The position numbers were made by a program, and so were the translations under genes. From the NCBI RefSeq assembly GCF_027913035.1, contig NZ_CP115777.1, forward strand, positions 1 through 64,000: DNA of 64,000 bases. Direction: 5' to 3'. Origin of the DNA: Paracoccus albus. GTDB lineage: Bacteria > Pseudomonadota > Alphaproteobacteria > Rhodobacterales > Rhodobacteraceae. The notes below the pieces were generated by a model. It had not been told where the DNA came from. It searched no databases and saw nothing but the letters and a program-made list of their open reading frames with translations. Positions 17,496 through 25,883 of the stretch are shown here, piece after piece; the stretch's first letter is position 1, and each line of letters starts with the position of its first letter.

Positions 17496-18659
17496 TTGGC
17501 GATTAAGAAAAGAGATCGGTCCACTTTGCCAAAAGGGATGAACGAGGATCTTCTCAGAGAGATATCTAAGGAATACCTCCTCCCACTATTTTCGGGCGCG
17601 TCTTTAGACGCGTCTTCTGAACGTTCAAACTCTTCAGAGGCAACTGTCGCCTATCTCAGTCCTCAAAAGATTGGGTTTAAGGTGAACAAATCAGATACAT
17701 ACCGGTTAATATTTCGAAGAGATCAGCCGTTCGCAAAGAAAAAAGACCCTGCCCGAGAAATTCGGGTAGTTGAAGCCTTCTCAAGTATTTTGGCTGAAAT
17801 GAACGACGAACTGAAGGGAGACCTCAAAGGCGATCTGCTCTCGACCTTCCAAAGGCGACTAGTTGCACGAGCGGTCTCTGAAGAATCCATGGAGAAGAAC
17901 GTTCTTACCTTGCTCGATCAGATGTCGAGCTGGTCGACGCGACTTTACGAAGGTACGCCAATAACCGGCGCGATAGGCATCGATCCCTTTGCGAAAACGG
18001 ACACCGGCATCAAATTTGACCTTTTTGCTTCGAACGACATCGGTGCCGTTCTGTCGAACGGGTACAACAGCATGCTGGCATTCGATGAAGGTTTGAGTTT
18101 CATTCAGCACATTTCTCTAAATCATCAGGTCAAAACGGCTCCGGCAAGCCCTTCGATGCAATCGGCGATTTCGAACTGGACCGCAGATCGAGAAGGCAGG
18201 GTTGCAGTTGTACTCAATGGGTATGGAGAGTTGCTAGTCTTTCGCGATGGGCAGCTTCTCTTCTCAAGACGGAATGGGATTTGGCATTTCCTTACCCACA
18301 GTCCGATCTTGGGCCAAATGGCCGTGCCGCGTGATCCGAAGATTCGTAGTGCAATATATGAATCTATTCTCGATGCCTCGTTTGGGAGGCGAGGTGCTTG
18401 CCTAGGAATTGTAGGTTCTGGTCAACGCGAGAGTTGGCACTCGCTGGTATCCGAATTTGACAGGCTGGACCTAAGAATTTCGGAAAAAACAAAAGCGCTT
18501 GGCGCCGTCATACAGAAGCGGCCCTTCCACGAACTGAACCGTACGCTTAGGGAAGAGTTGCTTTCAATCGATGGAGCAACACTACTGGATCATAGGGGTA
18601 ATGTTCTGGCAGTCGGTGCTGTAGTAAGGATCAGTAATGTGCGTCGTCAGATAATTTGA
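17496..18659 (+). pseudogene. DisA-N / DACNV-type nucleotide-cyclase-like gene, 3' truncated by IS3
   Basis: 387 codons from TTG 17496 (an internal ATG at 17538 is an alternative). The C-terminal part resembles a diadenylate cyclase-fold domain: ESILDASFGRRGACLGIV, then LREELLSIDGATLLDHRGNVLAVGAVVRI, which carries the DGA motif of DisA-type domains. The RHR/AA-containing segment that should follow is missing because the stop TGA (18657-18659) is the first three bases of the IS3 element. The domain before it (VVLNGYGELLVFRDGQLLFSRR) fits the DACNV putative sensor family. The gene has visibly lower GC than its neighbours, which suggests separate acquisition. Cyclase activity is doubtful both by family and by truncation. 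Confidence 0.6.
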
Positions 18660-18710
18660 GACATCTGAGCGGTTTTCCGTTTGGAGGCTCTGGCTCATCC
18701 TTGATTGATT

Positions 18711-19691
18711 TTATGCGGTTTCAGTTTTGTGGCGCAAGCGCCGGGTGAGCATTGTTTTTCGTTTGATCTCCTCTCGCTGTTTCAGGATCTGCTCTGCGCG
18801 CCCGTAATAGACGTCAGCGGGCGTCAGGTTCCCAAGGCTCTCATGGTAGCGTTGGTTGTTGTAGTATTCGACGAAGGCCCCGATCTGGCGCTCGAGATCA
18901 CCGGGCAGAAAGTAATGCTCAAGCAGGACACGGTTCTTCATGGTCTGGTGCCACCGTTCGATCTTGCCTTGGGTCTGTGGGTGGTAGGGTGCGCCGCGGA
19001 CATGATCCATGCCCTTTTCGTCGAGGTAATCCGCCAAGTCGCCCGCGATGTAAGAGGCGCCGTTGTCGCTGAGAAGTCTTGGCTTGGCGACCACGGTTGC
19101 GCAGTCACATCCCGAGGCCTCCAGCGCGAGGTCGAGCGTGTCGGTCACGTCCTCGGCCTTCATCGCCGTGCAAAGCTTCCAGGCGATGATGTAGCGGCTG
19201 TAATCATCGAGGATGGTCGACAGGTAGAACCAACCCCAGCCCAAAACCTTCAGATAGGTGAAGTCAGTTTGCCACAGCTCGTTGGGGCGCGTGGTTTTAT
19301 CCCGGAACTCATTGGCAGCCTTCATCACGATATGCGCCGGTGCCGTCACCAGGTCTTCCGCCTTCAGGATGCGGTAAACCGACGATTCCGAGACAAAATA
19401 CTGCTTCTCATCGGTGTACTTCACCGCCAGCTCACGGGGCGTCAGATCCTCATGTTCGAGTGCAAACTCGATAATGTCCGCCCGGGTCTCATCCGGGAGG
19501 CGGTTCCACACAGACCCCGGATGGGACGGCGTGTCCTCAAGCGCGTCAAACCCACCCTCGGACCAGCGGGCATACCAGCGGTAATAGGTCGTGCGTGGAA
19601 TGCCGAGCATGGCCAGCGTCTGACGGGCAGGCAGATGTGAGGCTTCGACGGTGCGGATGATCTCCAGCTTTTCCGATGCAGGATACCTCAT
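18711..19691 (-). CDS. IS3 transposase OrfB (DDE catalytic subunit)
   Basis: 326 aa. It contains an HTH_21-type region then an rve domain: ELWQTDFTYLKV (Asp), LLSDNGASYIAG (Asp) and HPQTQGKIERWHQTMKN (Glu). The start at 19691 overlaps the orfA stop by four bases, typical of the -1 frameshift that makes OrfAB in this family. Confidence 0.93.
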   Translation of the reverse strand: MRYPASEKLEIIRTVEASHLPARQTLAMLGIPRTTYYRWYARWSEGGFDALEDTPSHPGSVWNRLPDETRADIIEFALEHEDLTPRELAVKYTDEKQYFVSESSVYRILKAEDLVTAPAHIVMKAANEFRDKTTRPNELWQTDFTYLKVLGWGWFYLSTILDDYSRYIIAWKLCTAMKAEDVTDTLDLALEASGCDCATVVAKPRLLSDNGASYIAGDLADYLDEKGMDHVRGAPYHPQTQGKIERWHQTMKNRVLLEHYFLPGDLERQIGAFVEYYNNQRYHESLGNLTPADVYYGRAEQILKQREEIKRKTMLTRRLRHKTETA

Positions 19692-20062
19692 GCCTCGTAC
19701 TCCCCATCCCCGACCATGCTTTTTTTGAGCAGACGGTTTTCCAAGGTCAGATCAGCAACGACTTCCTTGAGCGCGGCCGATTCCGAACGCAATTCCTTGA
19801 CCTCAGGCGATGTCGCTTGGCGGGCGGTATCCCCGGCCAGGCGCTGCTTGCCCGCCTCGAGAAATTCCTTCGACCACGTGTAATACAGGCTCTCGCTGAT
19901 ACCCTCACGGCGGCATAGTGCGGCGATACTCTCCTCGCCGCGCAGGCCCGCCAGCACGATCCTGATCTTCTCTTCCGCCGAGTACTGCTTACGCGTCTTG
20001 CGCTTGATCCCTTTGACCAGCTTGTCAGCGGCGTCCTTCGATGTTCCGGATTTCTTGTTCAT
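19688..20062 (-). CDS. IS3 transposase OrfA (helix-turn-helix subunit)
   Basis: 124 aa. YSAEEKIRIVLAGLRGEESIAALCRREGISESLYYTWSKEFL is the HTH_Tnp_1 domain, followed by a leucine-zipper helix (ELRSESAALKEVVADLTLENRLLKK). It provides DNA recognition and multimerisation. Complete. Confidence 0.93.
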   Translation of the reverse strand: MNKKSGTSKDAADKLVKGIKRKTRKQYSAEEKIRIVLAGLRGEESIAALCRREGISESLYYTWSKEFLEAGKQRLAGDTARQATSPEVKELRSESAALKEVVADLTLENRLLKKSMVGDGEYEA

Positions 20063-20130
20063 CTTCGCTCCATGGTGGCTGCGATGAACCAGAAATCCTC
20101 CGTTACGAAAACATCAAATCTGTCCCATAG

Positions 20131-20346
20131 GCGCTGACGTCAGACAACGCAGACCTTAGTGAACTGATCTGGTCGGTGCCGGAGATCATCTCGATCCTGT
20201 CGCATTCGATCACGCTGCAGCCGGGCGATCTGATTATGACCGGTACCCCGGCGGGCGTCGGGGCCATGAACGAGGGGGACACCTGCGTGGTCGAGATCGA
20301 GGACCTTGGCAAGATCGAGACCCCGATCGGCAAACGCGAAGCCTGA
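20131..20346 (+). pseudogene. C-terminal fragment of a fumarylacetoacetate hydrolase family enzyme
   Basis: 71 codons in frame, including SVPEIISILSHSITLQPGDL, IMTGTPAGVGAMNEGDT and VVEIEDLGKIETPIG, which are the FAH-fold C-terminal motifs. Because it is followed by maleylpyruvate isomerase and gentisate dioxygenase genes it was probably fumarylpyruvate hydrolase, the last step of the gentisate route. The 5' portion was removed at the IS3 right end. Confidence 0.82.
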
Positions 20347-20358
20347 AGGGCTTGATAC

Positions 20359-21007
20359 ATGACCCTGAAGTTACATAACTTCTTCCGGTCCTCGACTTCA
20401 ACGCGGCTGCGTGCCGCGTTGAACCTGAAGGGGCTGAGCTATGACTATATCCTCTATGTGCTGAGCACCGGGGAAAACGCGGACGCCCGAGTATCTGGCG
20501 AAGAACCCGCAAGGTCTGGTCCCTACCCTTGAGAAAGAGGACGGCAGCTATCTGACGCAATCTCTGGCCATCATGGAATGGCTGGATGAGACCCATCGGG
20601 GGCCAGCACTTTTGCCCGCGGATGCGGACGGTCGCGCACGTGTACGCGCCCTGTCCTATATGATCGCGCTGGAGATCCACCCACTGAACAATCTGCGCGT
20701 GCTGTTCCGCATTCGCGATCAATTCGGTGCCGATGAAGAGGCGCAGAAAGAATGGTTCACCCATTGGGTTGCTATCACCTTCGATGCGCTTGAAGCCGAG
20801 CTTTCGAGATCGGACGAAACCGGGCTTTACTGCCACGGCCACACACCCACGATGGCTGATTGCTGTGTCTATGCCCAGATATGGAACAACAAGCGCTTTG
20901 GTGTGCCATTGAAAAGCTGGCCGGTGATTTCGCGCATCTATGCGGAACTCGACAAGCCGCCCACCTTCCGGAACGCGGCGCCGCCCAATCAACCAGACGC
21001 CGCCTGA
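20359..21007 (+). pseudogene. Maleylpyruvate isomerase (GST zeta-type), frameshifted
   Basis: The first frame from ATG 20359 gives MTLKLHNFFRSSTSTRLRAALNLKG, the GST-zeta opening with the SS[ST]xR-type glutathione-binding motif. It shifts near 20475-20485, where the sequence continues in the next frame as TPEYLAKNPQGLVPTLEKEDG and runs to the end at 21007. One extra base around GGGGAAAACGCGG explains it. The C-terminal domain (MADCCVYAQIWNNKRF) is otherwise complete. The enzyme isomerises maleylpyruvate to fumarylpyruvate. This is either a real recent pseudogene or a sequencing error. Confidence 0.82.
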
Positions 21008-21064
21008 CGCGCCGAGCCCCACATGCACGCACCCGAGACGTGACAAAAACCGGAGGAACTCACC

Positions 21065-22171
21065 ATGTCGACCGAAGATCGTAACCACGACACCGTTGCG
21101 CACGGTATGCAGCCGGAAGACACACCGGAACTACGCGCGCTTTACAAAGGTTTCGAAGAGCAGAACCTGCTGCCGCTCTGGACCCAACTCGGCGACCTGA
21201 TGCCGATGACGCCCAAGTCCAAGGCCGTGGCGCATGTCTGGCGTTGGGCCGATCTTCTGCCGCTGGCGGAAAAATCCGGTGAGCTGGTGCCGGTCGGTCG
21301 CGGTGGCGAACGCCGTGCCATCGGGCTTGCCAACCCCGGTCTCGGTGGCAATGCCTATGTCTCGCCGACGCTCTGGGCCGCGATCCAGTATCTCTGTCCG
21401 GGCGAGAACGCGCCGGAACACCGACACTCGCAGAACGCCTTCCGTTTCGTTGTCGAGGGAGACGGCGTCTGGACCGTAGTCAATGGCGATCCGGTGCGCA
21501 TGTCGCGCGGGGATTTACTGCTGACGCCCGGTTGGAATTTTCATGGCCACCACAATGTCGCCAATGAGCCGATGGCCTGGATCGATGGCCTGGACATTCC
21601 GTTCAGCCAGCAGATGGATGTCGGCTTTTTTGAGTTTGGCTCCGACCGGGTGACCGATAATGCCACGCCGGATTATTCCCGTGGTGAGCGTCTTTGGTGT
21701 CATCCGGGTTTGCGTCCGCTATCACAGCTGCAAAATACCGCATCTTCGCCGATCGGTGTCTATCGCTGGGAATTTACCGACCGCGCGCTGACCGAGCAGC
21801 TGCTTCTGGAGGACGAAGGCCAGCCCGCCACGGTCGAGCAAGGCCACGCGGCAATCCGCTATGTCAACCCGACCACCGGCGGCGATGTCATGCCGACGAT
21901 CCGTTGCGAGTTTCACCGCCTGCGGGCAGGGACCGAAACCGTGACGCGTCACGAGGTTGGCTCCACGGTGTTCCAGGTCTTTGACGGCTCGGGCGCCGTG
22001 GTAATGAACGGTGTCGAGTACGGGCTTGAAAAGGGCGACATGTTCGTTGTGCCAAGCTGGGTGCCATGGTCCTTGCGGGCGCAGAACCAATTCGATCTCT
22101 TCCGTTTTTCGGATGCGCCGATCATGGAACGTCTGGGCTTCATGCGTCAGATGATCGACGGCCAGTCGTAA
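21065..22171 (+). CDS. Gentisate 1,2-dioxygenase
   Basis: 368 aa, normal length, preceded by CGGAGG. A bicupin: the N-terminal cupin has the metal site CPGENAPEHRHSQNAFRFVVEGDGVW and GWNFHGHHN, and the C-terminal cupin has TRHEVGSTVFQVFDGSG. It cleaves gentisate between C1 and C2 to maleylpyruvate using Fe(II). It is the only intact enzyme of the gentisate route here; both downstream steps are damaged, so the pathway probably no longer works from this locus alone. Confidence 0.93.
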   Translation: MSTEDRNHDTVAHGMQPEDTPELRALYKGFEEQNLLPLWTQLGDLMPMTPKSKAVAHVWRWADLLPLAEKSGELVPVGRGGERRAIGLANPGLGGNAYVSPTLWAAIQYLCPGENAPEHRHSQNAFRFVVEGDGVWTVVNGDPVRMSRGDLLLTPGWNFHGHHNVANEPMAWIDGLDIPFSQQMDVGFFEFGSDRVTDNATPDYSRGERLWCHPGLRPLSQLQNTASSPIGVYRWEFTDRALTEQLLLEDEGQPATVEQGHAAIRYVNPTTGGDVMPTIRCEFHRLRAGTETVTRHEVGSTVFQVFDGSGAVVMNGVEYGLEKGDMFVVPSWVPWSLRAQNQFDLFRFSDAPIMERLGFMRQMIDGQS

Positions 22172-22470
22172 TGCTTCCGGCAGAGACGGATCTGGCCGCC
22201 CGCGAGGCGCTGAAAGCCCGCGTAGGCAAGGGGGCGCGCTTCGATGCCCCCAACGCGCCTGCCGAGGACCTGCTTCTTGCGCGGCGCGGCACCGCCTATT
22301 TCGCTCGCAAGCTAATGGAACTCAGCGACGAGGCGCTCTATGAACCCGCCGCGATCGACGGCCTGAGCCGCGCCTATGTAGTTGCTCGGTTGAGCTGTGG
22401 GGCCCAGCATCAGGCGCTGGAGGCATTGGACAACAACATGGTCCCCGAACTTCCCGAAGAACTGCCTTAG
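22171..22470 (+). pseudogene. Maleylpyruvate isomerase N-terminal (DinB-like) family, truncated
   Basis: The ATG at 22171 overlaps the TAA stop of the dioxygenase gene. About 99 aa are left, with EDLLLARRGTAYFARKLMELSDEALYEP typical of the MDMPI_N/DinB-like fold of mycothiol- or glutathione-dependent isomerases. The frame ends where the IS427 remnant begins (22470), so roughly the C-terminal half is missing. Confidence 0.65.
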
Positions 22471-22640
22471 GATCAGTATTCATAACCAATAGATGACGAC
22501 AGCCGCGAGGGCGATGGCTGAGAGGAACACCTTTGGGCATCGGTCATAGCGGGTCGCGACGCGCCTCCAGTCCTTTAGCCTGCCGAACATGATCTCGATC
22601 CGGTTGCGCCGCTTGTAGCGTCGCTTATCGTATTTGACCG
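22470..22640 (-). mobile_element. IS427-group remnant (end fragment)
   Basis: The sequence is nearly the same as the left end of the element at 27761, starting GGATCAGTATTCATAACCAA. It stops at the junction with the IS66 region after CGCTTATCGTATTTGACCG. The same 19 bp reappear at 25229-25247, so the IS66 segment lies between two pieces of one IS427-type element. Confidence 0.8.
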
Positions 22641-22649
22641 TAAGCGCCC

Positions 22650-22951
22650 GATAGCCACCGCAGTTTCATGTCCTTTACGCGTGCGATGATGTCTGGATCG
22701 CCGACGAAGTCCTCGAGGAAGCCTTGCCATTCCTCTGTCGATATCCGGGCAGCCCTGAGCATGTCGCGAAGTTCGCCGATGCCGTCGTCGGTGAGGGCAG
22801 TCTGGTAGGTTTCTTGGTTGACTTAGACACTGACGATATTGCCGTAGGTTAGGTTGTCGTCGTTGCTGACGATGGCTTCGAGGAGGTCCAGATCCTCCCC
22901 AAGCAGGTTGGCGAGGCGACTGAGCATACAGACGGAGGTGGTCGTCGCCAT
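22650..22951 (-). pseudogene. Small IS66-associated frame with internal stop
   Basis: Starts at ATG 22951 overlapping the tnpC stop (MATTTSVCMLSRLANLLGED). It has an in-frame TAA after about 42 codons, then continues in frame as TYQTALTDDGIGELRDMLRA and EEWQGFLEDFVGDPD. The readable text on both sides of the stop suggests a former passenger gene of the element. Function unknown. Confidence 0.55.
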
Positions 22952-24564
22952 CAGGCAGCCTCGCTGCTGGGCTGACGTTTCGCTTGCCACAACCAAGGCA
23001 GCAGCTCGTCGATCCGGTTGATTTTGTGATCATGGATGCGGTCGAGGATATCGGCCAGCCAAGCCTGCGGATCGAGCCCGTTCATCTTGGCGGTTTCGAT
23101 GAGCGTCATGGCCCGGGCCAGCGTTTCGCCACCGCTGTCGGAGCCCGCGAAGAGCCAATTCTTCCGCCCGATGCCGATCGGGCGCATGGCACGCTCGGCC
23201 GGGTTGTTATCGATGCCGACGCGGCCGTCTTCGAGGAAGAGCTCGAAGGAGGGCCAGCGGCTGAGGCCGTAACGGATGGCCTTGGCGAGATCGCTCTTCC
23301 CCGGAATGCGCAGCAGCTGGGCCTCGGCCCATGCTTTGAAGCCATCCACCATGGGGCGGGAATGCTGCTGACGCGTAGCCTGGCGCAGTGCCGCCGGCTG
23401 GCCGGCAATCTCGCGCTCGACGTCGTAGATCTTGCCGATCCGGTCGAGGGCCTCCCGCGCAATCTCGGACTTCGTGGTTTCCCAGACATCGTGGAAGTCG
23501 CGCCGCAAGTGCGCCCAGCACGCGGCCTCTCGGAACTGGCCGCTGCCATCCGCGCGCTGTTCGTAGAGCGGATTGAAGCCGGCATAGGCATCTGCCTGAA
23601 GGATGCCACGGCTGGCTTGTAGGTGGCGCTGCGGATGCTCCCCCTTCCGATCCGGGGAGAAGCGGTAGACGACGCCGGGTGGCGCCATGCCGGCCCAAGG
23701 TCGTTGGTCAGAGACATAGGCCCAGATCCGGCCTTGTTTGACACCCTTGCCGAGACCGCGGTCCCGACGTGACCGGTCCAGCACGCGGATCGGGGTGTCA
23801 TCTGCATGCAGCACCGGCGCGGACATCACCTCGGCCTCGATCCGCTCGATGACGGGAGCGAGCACCTTCATGGCGCGCCCGCACCAATCCAGAAGCGTGC
23901 TGTCAGGGATGTCGGCGCCCATGCGGGCGTAGATCTCGTGCTGACGATACAATGGAAGATGGTCGTCGAACTTCGAGACGAGGATTTGAGCCAGCAGCCC
24001 CGGACCAGCCATGCTGCCGGGGATTGGACGGCTCGGGGCCGCAGGCTGCACCATCTTCTCACACCGGCGGCAGGACTTCTTCACCCGCGCAATCTGAATG
24101 ACCTTCATCTGCGCCGCGACCAGGTCTAGAAGCTCGCTGACGTCCTCACCCACCACTCGCAGGTCACCCCCACAATCGGGGCAACAGGAGCCAGGGTCGA
24201 GCTCCCGGCGTTCGCGGGGCGTTGCCTCCGACACGCGCGGCCTGCGTCGCGGCTCTGCCTCGGCAACAGGAGCATCGGTCGCGGCAGGCTCATCGTCCTC
24301 GGTCGACCCGTCGTGTTGTTCGGCGGCCGCGACCAGCAGATCCTCCAGCGCCAGCTCCAGCTGGGCGATCTCGCGCTCGATCTTTTTCCGAAGACTTGCC
24401 GAAGGCCTGTTTCTGCAACTTGGCGATCCGCAGGCGCAAGGCCTGAACCAGTTGCTCGTGGGCCTGGAGCGTGGCCGACATGCGCGCATTCTCTGCCTGA
24501 AGCGCGGCAATCATCGCCTTCAGGACTGCGGGGTCGTCAGAGAGAATATGGGCATCATCGGACA
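22951..24564 (-). pseudogene. IS66 transposase TnpC, frameshifted
   Basis: The N-terminus is at about 24564 ([20 protein letters not shown]) and reads to FGKSSEK. A five-A run (complement of 24383-24387) shifts the frame, and the protein resumes as [17 protein letters not shown]. The rest is normal TnpC: a zinc-binding [10 protein letters not shown] segment, a DDE core ([25 protein letters not shown]) and the C-terminal [20 protein letters not shown]. Loss of one A would restore it. Confidence 0.85.
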
Positions 24565-24684
24565 TGCCGACTGATACCATGCGCAGGCATGTGAGGCCAA
24601 TAAAACAAGGAGATTCAGAGGGATAATCTACCCGACCCGGGCGGGCGGTGCGCCCCAGTCCGGACGCCGCCAGTCTATCCCCTC

Positions 24685-24975
24685 TCACAGCATCGCCAAC
24701 TGGGCGGAGGTCAGCCGCGCCACCCCGGCTTCGGGGTTCGGCCAGGGAAAGCGCCCGCGCTCGAGGACCTTGTAGTAGAGGCAGAAGCCTTGGCCATCCC
24801 AGTAGAGCAGCTTCAGACGATCCCCCTTGCGCCCCCGGAAAGCAAAAACCGCACCGCTGGTTGGCTTCTGGCGCAACACGTCCTGAGCCAGGGCCGAAAG
24901 GCCGGCAATTCCCTTCCGCATGTCAGTTGCGCCGCAGGCCAAGTAGACGCGAACGCCAGTGCCCGGGCCGATCAT
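24685..24975 (-). pseudogene. IS66 TnpB with premature stop
   Basis: 96 codons starting MIGPGTGVRVYLACGATDMRKG, ending TSAQLAML then TGA. In the same frame the usual C-terminus continues beyond the stop as EGIDWRRPDW, so a Trp codon has probably become TGA. The start overlaps the end of the tnpA remnant. Confidence 0.8.
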
Positions 24976-25142
24976 GCCGCTTCCATCGCGCGGATCAGCC
25001 GGGTCAGCGCCTCGCCATCCATGCTGCTGTCAAAACGAAGGCAACGACCATTGGAAAGCCGCAGTTCCACAAGAACAGGCCGAGAGGGTGCAGGGGATTG
25101 TGCGGGTTCAGAATGCGGCCCGAACCTCGCCCAGTATAGCAT
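24972..25142 (-). pseudogene. IS66 TnpA, C-terminal fragment
   Basis: About 57 codons (RPVLVELRLSNGRCLRFDSS, MDGEALTRLIRAMEAA) matching the end of the small IS66 TnpA protein. The 5' part is missing at the junction near 25142. The TGA overlaps the tnpB start by four bases. Confidence 0.6.
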
Positions 25143-25149
25143 CTCCCAC

Positions 25150-25189
25150 TAAGACACGTGCATAACTACGTCTTTATGCATGTGTCTTA
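25150..25189. repeat. 16-bp inverted repeat (one mismatch)
   Basis: TAAGACACGTGCATAA (25150-25165) and TTATGCATGTGTCTTA (25174-25189) pair around an 8-bp loop. It sits between the IS66 remnant and the second IS427 remnant and may be a terminator or an orphan IS end. Confidence 0.6.
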
Positions 25190-25228
25190 GCTCACCCAGC
25201 CTTCTTCAGGCAGGCGGCACCAATCGGA

Positions 25229-25415
25229 CGCTTATCGTATTTGACCGGCGTCTTCCGCTGTTTTCGACCGGGGATGCAGGCGCGTATACCCTTGTCCTGC
25301 AATGCTTTTCGGAGCCAGTCGGCATCATGGCCGCGATCACCGAGCAGCCATTGGTTCGCCCGATCAGGCGGCCACGCCCCCTTTTTCACGGCCACGCTGG
25401 TCGCCGGTCGGTGGG
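25229..25415 (-). mobile_element. IS427-group internal remnant with deletion
   Basis: On the minus strand it encodes KAHRPATSVAVKKGAWPPDRANQ joined directly to WLLGDRGHDADWLRKALQDK. The middle of the transposase is therefore deleted compared with the copy at 27.8-28.5 kb. Sequence right of about 25415 no longer matches the element. Confidence 0.75.
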
Positions 25416-25878
25416 CCTTCAGCGGGACAAACGTAGGTGGCGTCGCGGCGTAAAGCTCGCCATTCCGATACTGCCGCCGCCACATAGTCAGCAGGAAGCG
25501 CGATACCATGCCGACGTGTCGTTACCGCCACCTCACGTCGCCCGACGAAGCTCCCCTCCACGATCTGGAGGTTGTCCGCATCACCCCAGTATCGCCGCCG
25601 CGGCACGTGCCCGTCATTCCCACGCTTGACAGCATAGGTTTTACGGCTAACAATCCAAAAGCGCGAATTTCGGATATTGTTCGAATAACGAACATCGGTT
25701 TTTTTGAGAATGAAGCTACCTAAAACGGCGAAGAGCCAGGATCTACCGGCGACGCGACGGAGGATGCGTTTCGGTAGAGGGTTGCTGGAGCAATTAAGGG
25801 CATTCGCCGCCCGCTGTGCGAGTGCGTTTGATTTGTTGAAGCGATTCCGGGGTGCGCAGGAGTGACAAAATGGAGGAG
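25416..25878. other. Gene-free stretch upstream of the tannase gene
   Basis: No supported coding sequence. It contains a candidate operator at 25679-25693 and an AT-rich region (25620-25730) that probably holds the promoter of the esterase gene. Confidence 0.4.
25679..25693. promoter_or_regulatory. Palindromic candidate operator GTTCGAATAACGAAC
   Basis: A perfect 5+5 inverted repeat with a 5-bp spacer, about 190 bp upstream of the tannase start. It resembles 15-bp sites recognised by IclR-type regulators of aromatic-acid genes. No such regulator is encoded nearby. Confidence 0.4.
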
Positions 25879-25883
25879 AGTAA

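Larger units (their letters stand above)
18657..20127 (-). mobile_element. IS3 family insertion sequence
   Basis: Imperfect terminal repeats: TGAGACATCTGAGCGG at the left against TGGGACAGATTTGATG, the reverse complement of the right end; both continue with TTTTC, GGAGG and CTGG matches. Flanking bases differ (ATAATT left, TAGGCG right), so no target duplication remains. Two different truncated genes abut the ends, indicating a deletion or recombination between two IS copies. Confidence 0.88.
22640..25140 (-). mobile_element. Decayed IS66 family element
   Basis: Begins with the characteristic GTAAGCGCCCGATAG terminal repeat at 22640. It contains, in minus-strand order, a 5'-truncated tnpA, tnpB with an internal stop, tnpC with a frameshift, and a small accessory frame with an internal stop. 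Every gene is damaged, so it is immobile. Confidence 0.85.

Noticed and set aside
25150..25189. Inverted repeat considered as an integron attC site
   Set aside because: Lacks the RYYYAAC/GTTRRRY core sites and has no integrase or cassette nearby.
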